Shown piece after piece: positions 35,591 to 48,379 of a stretch of 64,000 nt of DNA. A program made the translations under genes and the position numbers. The stretch is from Lingula anatina. Its lineage: Eukaryota > Brachiopoda > Lingulata > Lingulida > Lingulidae. Under the pieces are notes generated by a model. The model did not search any database. It was given only the letters and a program-made list of their open reading frames with translations, and was not told the origin of the DNA. The stretch covers positions 561,928 to 625,927 of the forward strand of contig NW_019776179.1 in the NCBI RefSeq assembly GCF_001039355.2, read 5' to 3'. Position 1 is the stretch's first letter, and every line of letters starts with the position of its first letter.

Positions 35591-38500
35591 GTGTTTATGT
35601 GTGTTTGCTATTTTTGTCTGTTTGTGTTAGATATATAAAATATAATAAATGACATTTCTAGGCATTTGGGCCTGGATAACTGACCACCCCACCAGACCCA
35701 ATCATAACCTGCTGTTACTGGACACTGAGGGTCTGTCCCATGCCACAGACGGCGACGAGAACCGGGACATTCAGATCTTTGTTCTGTCTGTTATCCTCAG
35801 CAGTACCCTGATCTACAACTGCCAGGGTGTAATAGATGAGAGCTGTTTAGAACTTCTAGAGTATCCTTTTTGATGATGATTCCTTTTTTTTCATCTGAAT
35901 TCACTGCCGGATCCAGTATCTTGTTTAGCTTTATTTTTATTTATTTATTTTATTTATTTATTTATTTTTTTTTGGGGGGGGGGGTAGGGGGCACGAGAGA
36001 CTATAAAACTAAAAAGGTGATATGAGCCATAGTATGGAAGACACAGGTATACAATCTTTTTTTTATTTTGATTAAACATGTTGTTATTCTAATGTTTTCT
36101 TTTGAGGCGGGGTGAGGGTGGAGGGTGACTTTAAGGGGTTGGGGGAGTGCTGATATTTGCTCATTGATCGTGTGCACTGTACATTACTGGTAAACTGTTG
36201 ACTTATTATTAGAATAACAATACTGGTTTACTGGTAGTATACACAATGAAAAATTATACCAATTTACATTGTGGAATTATTTCACCTGAATTTATACTGC
36301 TTAACCGTTTGCCCAGCTTAGTATCTGAGCTCTCTGAGCACTTGGTCCTCAGGGTTGACGACGAGGGAAATGTTATAAACATGGACCGAATTTTCCCTGC
36401 GCTACATTTCGTAGTTAGAGACTTCATGCTGGAATTGGTCGTCGACGGACAGCCGTGTTCACCAACAACCTACTTGGAGCATTGCCTCAAAATAAGGAGA
36501 GGTTTTGGAGAAAAAACACGGTTGCGGAATAATTCTCGTGACAAGTTGAAATCCTACTTTCCAAACAGGTACTGCTTTAATTGAAGTAGAGTTTTCAGCG
36601 CTTTTTTAATGTAAAGCCCCTGTTACACCGGCCTTACAGCCGCCTGTAGAACGAAGTGTTGGCCTCCCCCCTTTCGAAGTTGAGGCGTTGAGAGTATTGA
36701 TTGTGTTTATAAACTTTTGAATATTTAGCCTTTTGGTTACATATATGTGTGAGAAGACCAAACAGGTAAAAACGGATTAAGTAATTAAAAACGATTCCCT
36801 TCTTTTTCATTCCAGGTCCTGTTTTGTTCTCCCCCGGCCAGTGACTGAGGACGAGGCCTTGAAGCAGGTGGACGAGGTCCCGGAGGACCAACTTCAGCCC
36901 GCCTTTGTGGACGGTGTCACACAGCTCGTGTCCACCATCCACGCGCAAAGTGAACCAAAGAAGGTCCGTGGAGTGTGGATGAACAGTAGACGTAAGTGTC
37001 CAAATTATATGTGTAGTAATTTGCCAATATAATATCAAATACGAAAGCTAAAGCAAATTTTGTGTTGATTTTGGTTGTTGTTCTGTAATACAATGTAATT
37101 ATTATTGTTGTTGTTGTTGATGTAGTAGTTGTTGTAAAATATTTTGAGAATTGATAAAGTCATTTACTTACAGGGGTTATGTTGTGAATTTCTTAGTCAG
37201 ATGCTTATGGGAATTGCCATTATATATCATGTGTCATTCGTGTTCATGTATAGTTATGTTATCAAGTACCTGAACAGCATGTAGTATCTCGTCACTATTT
37301 TTGCCTCCTAGGTTTTTGAGATAACTTTATCAGTATACTAGTTATCAGTATACGTATAATTATCCTGTTATACTTTAATCTCGTATGATTTTAGATCTGG
37401 TGGAAATCGCCCGTAATTGTGTGCTGGCCTTTCGCCAAGATAAGATCCCTTCTGTGGAGAATGCTGTGGTAGCTGTTCGCCAGGCGGAGTGCCTGAAGGC
37501 AGTAGAGATGGCGCTGCAGTTCTACAAAATAGCAATGCAAGACACTGTAGAGGAGCTGCCGCTTCAAGAGGATGAGCTTAAAAGAAGGCACAGGCACAAT
37601 TTTGATAACTGTGCCGAGAGAACCTTTGCCGAGTACGCCATATTTGATGATGATGGAGAATTCTACAATCGAATGAAGGTACCCCCCCATCTCTTTCTCT
37701 CTTTCTTTCTACCTCTCTCTCTCTCTCTCTCTCGACCTTTATTTGCCATTGGCGTTAATTTAGATATTTCAGCATTCATATCACAGTTCTAATGGCTGTT
37801 TTAGAATAACTGAGTCTAATGACATAAACACCCATGAAATTTTGCTTCCCATAAAATATTTAATTGCAAATCTTATTTTGGTTTTACAGACATATTATTC
37901 AAAGGTTTACGAAAAAAAAAACATCTTCCCATTCTTTTTAATCAGGCACTAGCCTAACAAGTGAATTTAATTGTATATATTCCAGGCAGACATCGAAAAG
38001 GAGTACACCATGATCTGTAAAAACAACGAATCAGAGGCCCTTCGATTGTGTAGAGAAATGCTGGATGTTCTGTTTACCAGCATCGTGCAGAAAAAGATCG
38101 ACGAAGATGAGTACTCCTATTCCGACGGCCATTTGGAATACATCCAAGACTTACAGAAGGTCTTTGTCCTCTACGATGAGTATCCAAAGAAGGGCCCCGC
38201 CTACTGCGCCCGCCAGGTGAGGGAAGACTTCGAGAACGAGAAGCAGACCCAGACCCAGCTGATCCACCAGACTGCAGGGGCCGTAGCCAAGAAGGAGCAG
38301 GAGATAGAGACCCATCGCGTCCTTATCGAGTTGGAGAAACAGCAGAACGCAGACGCACAGCAGGCCTTGGAGGAAAGGCTGGATAGACTACAAATTGACC
38401 ACGAGGAAAATCTGAGACGACTTGAACAAGAGAAGGGGGAAATGAGGGAGCAGTATGAAGAAAGAATACGGAGAGTGAACAGCGAGAAGCAACATGAGAT

Positions 38501-39184
38501 ACAAATCAGGGACGCAGAAGCGCAGAGAATTAGCAGAGAATTGGAACACCGCATGCGACTGACCCAGGAGCAATTGGATGCCCAACAAAGGAGAGCAGAC
38601 CAAAGTGCCGACCAGATAAGGCTTCTAATGCAGCAGAATAGAAACCTTGAAGAAGGGCTTCGACACGCTAACAGCAGAAGTAGGGGAGGAGGTGGTGGTA
38701 AGTGTTCTCTCTCTCGATATATATATATATATATATAACGATCTGCAAAGAATTACATACATGTACCAGTAAATAAAAAGCAGTTGTTATTAAACCACTG
38801 CCGGTTTCATGGTATCGTCAGTGGTATTCTTTGGTCATTTCTGACAGTCAAATGATTAATTGGAATTTAAGTTTCGATTGAATATTTCCCTTAAAAATGC
38901 AACATTAGCTTAAATGACTAATACGAAAGTTGATGATCAATCGGAAATTTACTTTCGGTCGAAAATACCTGTAAGCTTATGTTTTGTTCTTATTTGTAAG
39001 CCTGTTAACGGCTGAATGATATCATTCAACATCATATAAGTTATATATATATATTATATATAACTTGCCCTCTCCTCCCCCTCGCTGGATAGCCAATGTG
39101 TTTTCATTATATGTGTATAATTATTTCAAACATTACTTTATCCACATAATATTTTCTTCTTTTTTAGGTTGTGCTATTATGTGA
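35205..39184 (+). CDS. GBP: GBP gene D: guanylate-binding protein with CaaX box CAIM
   Basis: Exons: 35205-35430, 35662-35860, 36317-36568, 36816-36991, 37395-37678, 37986-38697, 39168-39184; 621 residues, the same structure as gene C with a small number of substitutions (for example HRKP for HGKP near residue 34, VVDG for AIDG in the G domain, and KKEQE for KKEEE in the coiled coil). P-loop GRARRGKS, DTEG and RDFMLEL are intact. Intron 2 starts GTATCCTTT at 35861 and has TGCTTAAC at 36298-36305 close before CCCAG, so it is U12-type. The last exon gives GCAIM, a CaaX prenylation box. All frames are open. It may be an allele of gene C placed in tandem by the assembler, because the two units meet at an N. 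Confidence 0.92.
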
Positions 39185-40359
39185 CCAGTTCCTGAAAATT
39201 TGGCGAGCTTCAAATGTAGACATTTCTCAGTCAGTGAAGGCTGTGAATAGCTGGACATTGCATAACATAAGCAAAGACATTGCTGAGACTGACATTTTGA
39301 AAACTAACTCTTTTGGATATATTTATGTAAACGGAAATGGACACTTGATCAGGCTGAATGATGTATATAATAGGCTTTATAGATGTATGTTGGCTTCTTT
39401 GCTGAAGGCATGATTTAATTTGTTGATGTTCACTCCATGTACCTGTTACAGTGAAAAAAATTCATTTTTATTTACTGTGTATAAAAATAACTTTTAAATA
39501 TCAGCAATGCAAACAAGGCATGATCTTATTTTAAAAATGCTTTGTACATAGCCTACCTTAGGAAGTTTATTTGTCCACAGAGTTAAATTTTCATGAAGTC
39601 TACATGAAAACAAATTGAAGAAGACTGAGAAAGTCTAGGAGAAGAATTTATTAATGGAGGGTGGTGGATACAACTCTATCTTCACAATAATAGATCAATA
39701 TACGATGAAATACGTTATGTCATATAGCAGAACCCTATTTATAAATTAAAGTACATGAAATGCACCAAAGTAGTCTGTTACTGTTCTTTTTTTTTATTGT
39801 GGCAAATTGGCATTCACAGAGGGGGAAGAAGTAAATTATACTAGTATTTATTTATTTATTTATTTAATGGTTGATTTGAGATGTACACGGCGAATCTGTG
39901 GCTAGTGTGAAACGAAATGTTGTATTATTATTATTATTTATTTATTTTTTTTTTTTTTTGCATTTTTCTTACATTTATTTATCTTCTAAACTTGCATATA
40001 CACCGTACGCTGCTACATCTCCCATTATTCTATTTCACATCGGACGGGGAACTTTCCTGTGTTTGAAATTGCCCAGGTTTATCTAAACATAATGACCATC
40101 TCATAAAAGACACCATCCATTTGGAAAACCCAAAATATTAAAATACCGTTATATTTGCAATGGCACTATTTTTAGTATACCACAATATTTTGACCTTTGA
40201 AGGGTATCTCTGATTACTCATACACATGTACTTGTTTTATGTATTCAACTGACATCACTGACCTAGGTCAGGTCAAACCTATGCTATCTGTAACCTGCTG
40301 TTGTGTAGGTAAAGTGGGGTGATGTTTAAGGCAGTTAAGTAAACGTTCGTCACCCTTTA

Positions 40360-40744
40360 AATGCAAAGTTCAAGGGGCGTTTACCGATAAAGTGCGCTTG
40401 TCGTAAAGGGAATTTCCGCACAAAGCTTATTACAACGTACGTTATTCACTGGGAATTTCTATATGCTAAAAATAGCACTGACCGAAAAACAGGCGATAGA
40501 ATCGAAATAAAAAGAGAAATTCAGCACTGGAGCTTATTTAATCGACGCTTTTCCTTTCTACAGCATTCGTTCTATGATCAGGCGCATTTGACTGACTGCT
40601 GGAAAAACGCCGAGTTGCAGTTTCATGCGTGGCTATCATACCGCACACTGGTGAAAACAGCAGCTGATATTTCTATCTGCACAGATATTAGATCGAAGAC
40701 ATTACTGCCACGCAATCAGTAGAAGCTGACATTTCGAACCAGAA
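40360..40744 (+). promoter_or_regulatory. Putative immune promoter and 5'UTR exon, copy 2 (GBP E)
   Basis: GGGAATTTCC at 40408-40417, GGGAATTTCT at 40451-40460, TATTTAA at 40535-40541, the 9-codon upstream ORF at 40625-40654, and donor CCAGAA|GTAAGT at 40744/40745. The next fitting acceptor is 43029-43030, 12 bases before the gene E start codon. Confidence 0.6.
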
Positions 40745-40869
40745 GTAAGTTGTGTTCTTTTGCTATATCTATACTTGTGTTTTAGTTCTATAAATATTTC
40801 TTCTTTCAACCCCTTAGCTCCTCACGTTTCATGTGCTACATTCAGAATGTAATTTAAAGTGACCATATG

Positions 40870-43028
40870 ACAAGGTACATGTAGTTGTAGGTTATTTCGG
40901 TGTCGGCTCCAATACCTAATGCCACAGGTATATGGATATACACAGGTCTTTAAAAATCACTGATATTTATATAATTGTACTTTTAACTCTGACAGTACTA
41001 TGACAGTATCAGTTCTCAAGTTCTTTGCTCTAAGATAATAACCCTCTAACTGTAATTAGGCACAGATGGTCAACTGCTATACCCCTTACGATCTCCCAGC
41101 ATTGTGCCCCACCCCCACCTCACCCTCAGCACTAGGTAAAATCCTAAGACCTGACGGAGAGCAGCTGCAGTGAATTTCCGTTTGGCTGTGTTCATATTAA
41201 AAGCTGTGATCGATCGATCTCGAGGGGGGGTCTCCCCTAAGTGTAATCAGCACAATCGCAACAGAAACTACGAAAGTGAATTACCCTATAGCTTCCGGAG
41301 GGGGCGGGTTGCAGAGGTAGATCGTTCCTTCTGGACCGATCACTTTAAATTTGAACACAGCCTTCCAGTATATTTGTATTTATTCAGCTCCCTACATCGG
41401 AGAATTTGTAATCCACCGTTTTATTAATTAGGGTTTTTTGTTTGTCCACTTAAACGCCCAATGAATCATTTTGCTTACAGTTATTTAAGCAAGTATTTGT
41501 TCAAACGCAATCGTTGAATAATAGACAGGTTCCCAGATGTGAACTAAAGAAAATAGGCTTACAGGATATTTTTAATCGCAAATAAATTTCCGATTCATCA
41601 TCAACTTTCGTATTAGTCAGTTAAGCTAATGTTGCACCTATTATCGGAATATTCAATCGAAACCAAAATTCCCGTTAATCACCTGACTGTCAAAAATAAC
41701 CAAAAATTTTCATTTTCATTTTTATAAATATGCTACTGTCTGAACTGACTTGTCCAACTTTCCTTTCCATGTATCATACTGGTGTGTTTATATTGATAAG
41801 AAACAGCACATGAGATGCTGTGAGGGTTGATTAAGAATTATTTTTGCTTTATAAACAGGATTAATATTCTCGGGCAACTCATTTGTCATTATTAAAATGA
41901 TTTTCAAGACAGATCACCCACCTTTCTTTGTGCATTTGTATATCCTGTTTTGTTATTACTTGAGAAAATTTATTTGCAATATCTAACTTCCCTCGTGGTT
42001 TGTTTGTTTGTTTGTCACAATAGCGACCACAATTTAAGAGATTTTGGTTTCAGATTTTATTTATTTATCTATTTTGTTTATTTTTGTAGATTGCCAATAA
42101 ATCTAGGATGGACTCTATTGATTTTCATTAGGATAATGATTAAGGTTTAGAAATGTAGAAAAATCCTAAATGTTTGTAAAATTAACATGACATTTTCAAT
42201 TGATTATTTAAAAAATGATATTTTTATACAATATTCGGATGTAATTACACCAAACCGTGTGAACCATTGCTAAGTCACGATTTCCTCCAAATAGATAAGT
42301 TTCAATCAAATCCGGTATTGTTAAGTTATTGTGTAGGGATTTGAAAATCAACACATTGAATATAACAGTTGTTTAAAAAAATGGCTAATCAACACAGTGG
42401 AAATTCCTCATTAATGGAACCCGGACTATCGATTGCCATTATGAGCCACTGTTGACATACAAGAATGTCTTTAGGGTGGGTCATTGTTTACCCAGTATAT
42501 GAGGGGAGTGCGGGATTGAGGGGACATTCAATGGCTACCTATCAGTACCATCTACTTAATTTTCATACATGTATTTTGTTCTTTGCAGCTCGTAAAATGC
42601 TATTCTGGGCAACTTGGCAGCTTATCCACCCTAACATCGTTTTTTATTTTCATATGGAATAGAAAGAATTATAGATTTTAAAATTAAAATTATACTTTAA
42701 ACCTGAAACAAAAACTGCCCTAATGTCATTAATTTTTGTTTCCATAATTATCACGTGCTATGTTTGGCTAATTTATATATCTAGTACATGAGAGAGAGAG
42801 AGAGATTATAGTTTGCCTCTCACAAAAGACTTTGAACACTGAGCTGGAATAGGCGTCTTTTGCGCCTTTGAGTAAAGCTCACTACGGTTTTTAAACAAAG
42901 TGTTCATTCATTATACATTCATGCATTAACCTCCGACTTAACCTCAGTCTTTGAATCAACTTCAATTCTGTACAAACATTCGACTGGAAATTTTTATTTT
43001 TCAAACCTGTGAATTCCTTCTTTTTGTC
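40870..43028 (+). other. Probable 5'UTR intron of GBP gene E
   Basis: AT-rich and non-coding. It is repeated with more divergence at about 48380-50655, in front of gene F. No independent gene seen. Confidence 0.5.
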
Positions 43029-43042
43029 AGAACAACTCCATT

Positions 43043-45376
43043 ATGGACAAACCAGTGCCATTGATCATACAAGGAGATAATGGTCACAAGTTTACCATCA
43101 ACGAAGAAGCCAAACTATGCTTGCAAAACATAGACAAACCAATGTCCGTAGTCGCCATCGTCGGCAAATACCGCACGGGCAAGTCGTATCTGATGAACAG
43201 GCTTTACGGCAAGAACTCTGGATTCGACCTGGGCAGCACGGTCCAGTCTAAAACCAAGGGGATCTGGATCTGGGCCCGGCCCCACCCCAGGGATAGCAAC
43301 AGGTGTCTGTTGCTGATTGACACCGAGGGCCTCTATGACGTGGAAAAGGGGGACTCGACCTACGACATTCAACTCTTCACTCTGGCCGTTCTGCTTTGCA
43401 ACTGTTTCGTCTACAACAGCCAAGGAACCATTGATGCTGATGCAATCAATAAGCTACAGTATCCTTTAAAATTATTTTTGTTCTGAATGTCACAAATAAG
43501 GAATTACTGTATTCTTACAACATCTTGCCTTAACTTATACTACATGGAAGTATTACACATTTGAAAATTATATATGCAACAATCAGAATTGAAAATAATA
43601 TACCCCTATCAATAAAAAGATAAACATCATATCCACTGAAAAACCAAGCGTTACACACTGTATTTAAAAGCAACAAACAAACAAAAAAATCTTCCCTTAA
43701 TAAGATCCACAGCTTGGTTTCAGAACTGACAGAACACATTAAAATCCAGGCTGGAGGTGCCGAGGAGGAAACAGGGGAATCGTTCAGCAAGTTCTTTCCA
43801 CAATTCTTTTGGGTAGTGCGTGATTTTACCCTTGAGCTCAACATTGAAGGGAAGCCATGTACGCCTGACGAGTACCTTGAACACGCCTTGAAAATGAAGA
43901 AAGGACATGGCAAAGCTGTTCAAGATTACAATGCACCCAGAGAATGCATCCGGGCATTTTTCCCCCACAGGAAGTGCTTTGTCCTTAAGAAACCAGTGGA
44001 CGATGATGTGCTTCTCCAGAAGCTTGACCAGGCCAGAGAGGAAGACATCAAGCCAGAGTTCTTGAAGGACGCCAATCGGTTCTGCGAGACTGTTTGGACA
44101 GGCGTAGAGGCATTCAGAGTGAAGGGAAACGCCATTAATGGCAGCAGTAAATATATCACCTTATTTCTACAATTAATGAATTCGTTTGTTGGAACTACTT
44201 CAGTCAAATTCAAGAACTTAGGCTCATGTTAGGAAAATCGTTAAATTGTATTGTTCTCATTAGATAAAAAAATAACAAATGACAGTTTTAGAAGGTATCT
44301 TTATGTATAAACCCCATGTTATACCATTTAATTACTTAATAATCAATTTGGTATGCGTTTTTTTTCTTCAACAGGATACCTAACATTGGCAGAAACCTAC
44401 GTGGAAGCCATCAACTCTGGTGCCGTGCCATGTATTGGTACCGCAGTGGAGACCATGATGCAGGTGGAGTGCCAGAGGGCCTTGGATGAAAGTGTAAGGA
44501 GCTACAGCATCATAATGGAGAGGGAAGCTCTCCCAAACATGCCCCTCTCGTTGAAGGAGCTGTCAAGCCTCCACGAGCAGGCCAATGGGGCAGCCCTCCG
44601 TGTTTATCAGAACATTGCTGTATTTGATGCCGAAGGGAATTTTCAAAGAAAACTGCAGGTAAGCATCTTGCAAAGAATAGAATTCAGGATGATATAACAG
44701 TGGAGTACTATCAACCGCAAAATAAATACCCCTAATGCCTACCAAACTAAAGATGCGACTTGAAATGTGGTCGGTAACAGCGCAAAGTAGCACACAGATA
44801 ATGCTGTGTATGATGTATGTATGTAACGAATGTCTAATATATCTTAATAGATAGAACATTATTTTTTCATGTAGGAGGCCTTGTTGTCAGTCTATACGCA
44901 ATTTGTGGAGCAGAACAAGGAAGTCTCGAGGGACAAATGTAGACAAGTTTTACATAACGCGTATGCCAATATTGCAAAGAAGGTCCAGGGTGGTCACTAC
45001 ACAGGCGCAGGGGGGTACGGGAAGTACCAAGCGGACTATCAAAAAATAAAAGAGATATACGCCAACACACAGAGGAAAGGTCCATGCGCTGACGAGGAAC
45101 TGGCACGGTTCAATGAAGCCAAGAAAAATGAGGGGAAGGCCATTCTGGAAGCTGACAAGGTGACGGTTGTTAGCACTGATTTTAATGCATAGGTTATGAT
45201 ATTCTGCTTGATGTTGTTGTCATTTAAATCAATAACTCTTCTGTTAAAGAATCGCGTAACTTTCCTTTCTCTCCAGTCGAGAAAAAATAAAGACGCATTA
45301 ATAAATAAGTTAATATACAAGTCGAACATATCAACAAACGCTCTAAACATGGGAAACGTGAACTGCAAATATAAAG

Positions 45377-45433
<57 letters not shown>

Positions 45434-46191
45434 TTCTGTTATAGAAATTGTCCGAAAAAGAGAAGGATCTTGCAAGAGCCCAAGAAGAAGCTGAACAACA
45501 AGCTTTGCAGGCAGAGTCATTAAAACAGAAACAGCAGCAGCTTCAGCAAGAACTTGCCGACAAGGAGGCAAGCAACCTGGCAATGATACAGCAAGTCCAA
45601 GCAGAATTTGATCAGAAAATCCGGGCATCGCAGGAAATGCACGAGGCAGACATGCGTGCAAAGCAAGAGGAACACCAGCGCCTCCTGCAGGAGGGTTTGG
45701 ACAGGCAAGCAGAACAGTATAAAGAAATGCTGGCTGATATGCAGAAGAACCACAACCAGCTTCAGCAGCAACATCAGGAGCAGACTCAACAGTTGCAGGA
45801 GACCATGGACAGACAAGAGAAGCTTATACAGGAGATCAGGGCGAATAATAGACGTAGTGGGGGAAGTGAGTATGGTCGTGAGCTCTTTCCCTAAATATTA
45901 TACTATTATATTTTTTGTTCTCTCTTTTTCTGTTCTTTTCTTTCTCTCTCTCTCTCTTATTACCAAACATATTCAGTAAAACCTATCTGAAATGTATTTA
46001 GAACCTAAATCGTTTACTAACGAACACTCACATTCACTTTTTGTACATGCTGATGTGGCTGTTTTTGAAGGAGCCCCTTTTTACAGGTCATTGTACTTAT
46101 ACGAATGTGAAATCAAGTCTGCGGTGTTAATTTAATATTCTGAAAACATATCACATTTTTCAACATCTTTGCAGGTTGCACAATATTGTAA
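43043..46191 (+). CDS. GBP: GBP gene E: guanylate-binding protein with CaaX box CTIL
   Basis: Exons: 43043-43458, 43713-44146, 44375-44658, 44875-45159, 45445-45865, 46175-46191; 618 residues. P-loop GKYRTGKS 41-48, GSTVQSKTKGIW 64-75, IDTEG 92-96, and VVRDFTLEL with Arg175-Asp176 are all present. CTPDEYLEHALKMKKG matches the guanine-cap area of vertebrate GBPs. Exon 5 is a Gln/Glu-rich coiled coil ending RRSGGS. The last exon adds CTIL and a stop, a CaaX box predicted to take geranylgeranyl because of the final Leu. Intron 1 is U12-type: donor GTATCCTTT at 43459 and branch TCCCTTAAT at 43693-43701, 12 bases before the acceptor. The gene A protein is its closest relative in the window in the first exon. 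A (TA)n run at about 45380-45429 precedes exon 5. Confidence 0.95.
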
Positions 46192-46229
46192 AGAGTTCCT
46201 GCCCAGTTTCCAAGAGTCTGATGCGGACA

Positions 46230-46790
46230 TCCTAGGAAAAGCTTAAACTACCGTGTTGCCGTGACCGTACCGTAATCGTTTTAGCAACAAGGACGTTCTT
46301 GTTGTGCATATCTTGTATTTTGCTTTGTATTCCGTAGTGTGCTGAAAAATATAAAAAAAAAAACTGACTAAAAAGTGACTGAATGGTCCGAGGAGACACG
46401 TGTCGCACAATGCTCTGACTTACTCTAACATATATCATGTGGTGCAGTTACATATCGTGTCAGTTCGATTATATAAATAAAATAAATAACCTTTATTGAG
46501 CACTAAAATGTGTACATATTACATTGTACAGGCTCTCTAAACTATTCATAACAACTTAACATCAATTATACAAATTTGTACAAATACTAATGGAATGATT
46601 ACTGGGAAGCAGCACAGAATAAAACGACTATTGTTATTGATGGGTGTGTCGTTTTTTCAAACTTTCAGTTATGTATAGATGTAATGTTCTCAAGCACGAT
46701 TCACTTTTTGGACTGAGCAGCCACTGAATTTTTCCATGATCTGTTTTCTGCTCAGGAAGTGTTATTAGTCTGCCTCTTCTGTCACTATGC
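46230..46790. other. 3' flank of GBP gene E
   Basis: AATAAA signals near 46475-46490; no coding content. Confidence 0.5.
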
Positions 46791-47834
46791 TCTTTATATA
46801 TATATATATATATGGAAAGAAATACTTGTCCACAGAGATACATTTTCATAAAGTCTACATGAAAACAAATAGAAGAAGAATGAGAAAGTGTATTATCTTC
46901 ACAATAATAGATCAATAGCAATGTTAAACAGCAGAACTCTATTTATAAATGAAAGTACATGGAATTACACCAAAATACTCTGTTATTGTTCTGTTTTAAA
47001 TGTGACAAATTGGCATTCACAGAGGGGGGGGGTGTAAATTATACTATCATTTATTTATTTATTTATTTATTTATTAAATGGTTAATCTGTGGCTAGTGCA
47101 AAACGAAATGTTGTATTTTTTTTTTTTTTTTGCATTTTTCTTACATTTATTTATATTCTAAACTTGTACATACACCGTACGCTGCTATCTCCCATAATTA
47201 TATTTCACATCTGATCAGTGCTCATTCATCTTAAATTTTCCTAATCGGTAAGATTTTTATTAAAGTTATGAAAACAAGATTAAAGAAGCCGATCCCGCGT
47301 CGTCTCGAAACTCGGATATCCGAATGGACCCTTTTTATGGGGTGTATTTAAACTCTTTTATTGGCGCATTCAACACCGTGAAAAAGTCCCACACTGCGAA
47401 CGTCAGAGGCGCCCATGTTTCATGAGCTCAAAATAGTTCGTGTAAAGAGTATACATATTGCATTACAGGTGTCAAACGGACGGGGAACTTTTTTGAGTTA
47501 AAAATTGTTCAGATTTATACAGTATTTAAACATAATGACCATCTCACAAATGATACCGTCCATCTGCAAAACCTAAAATAATAAAAGACCGTGATATTGA
47601 TTATGACACTATTTTTGGTATACCACAATATTATGACCTATGAAGGGTATCACTGATTACTCATACACATGTACTTGTTCTATGTATTCAGCTGACGTCA
47701 CTAACCTAGGTCAGGTCAAACCTATACTATCTGTAACTGTTGTCTAGGCATAGTGGGGTGATTTCTTAAGCTGTTAAAAGTAAACGTTCGTCACCCTTTT
47801 AATGTTAAGTTTAATAAGTGGCTATTACTGGTGT

Positions 47835-47836
47835 AT

Positions 47837-47884
<48 letters not shown>
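47835..47884. repeat. Poly(T) run in promoter copy 3
   Basis: About 46 T in a row, flanked on both sides by TATTACTGGTGTATGTT-like sequence, which suggests an inserted poly(A)-bearing element with a target duplication. It sits just upstream of the kappaB-like site. Confidence 0.7.
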
Positions 47885-47886
<2 letters not shown>

Positions 47887-47889
47887 TAC

Positions 47890-48256
47890 TGGTGTATGTT
47901 CGCTTGTCGTGAAGGGAATTCCGCACAACGTGTATTACAACGTACGTTATTCACGTTGAATTTCTAAATGCTAAAAAGAGCAGTCACTGAAAAACACTGG
48001 CGATAAATTCGAAATAAAAGGGGAAATTCAGCACTGGAGCGTATTTAATCGACGCTTTTCCTTTCTACAGCATACGTTGTATGACCAGGCTTAGTTGACT
48101 GACTGCTAGAAAAACGCCGAGTTGCAGTTTCATGCGTCGCTATCATACCGCACACTGGTGAAAAGAGCAGATCTAATTCCTACACAAGCATTTTAGGTTG
48201 AAGATACATTGTATTACTGCCACGCAAGCAGTAGAAGCCGACATTTCGAACCAGCA
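47890..48256 (+). promoter_or_regulatory. Putative immune promoter and 5'UTR exon, copy 3 (GBP F)
   Basis: The kappaB site is reduced to GGGAATTCC (47914-47922) and the second site has drifted to TTGAATTTCT. TATTTAA is kept at 48052-48058. The 9-codon upstream ORF is kept at 48132-48161 with one changed residue. Donor CCAGCA|GTAAGT at 48256/48257. The next fitting acceptor is 50660-50661, before gene F. Confidence 0.55.
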
Positions 48257-48379
48257 GTAAGTTTTGTTCTTTTGCTATATCTATACTTTTATTTTAGTTT
48301 TATAAATGTTTCTTTTTTTCAACCCCTTAATAGCTCCCCACGTTCCATGTGTTACATTCAGAATGTAATTTATAGTTTA

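Larger units (their letters stand above)
33001..40860 (+). repeat. Segmental duplication unit 2 (GBP gene D)
   Basis: Near-identical to 23805-32999, including non-coding flanks, both CaaX exons and the putative promoter at the right end. It begins immediately after the single N at 33000. It lacks the Tc1 insertion and has a 41-base tandem duplication in intron 1 (35434-35515). Confidence 0.9.

Noticed and set aside
45196-45444. ORFs reading through (TA)n as Tyr-Ile repeats
   Set aside because: Microsatellite translation, also seen at 19719-20047 and 55549-55781.
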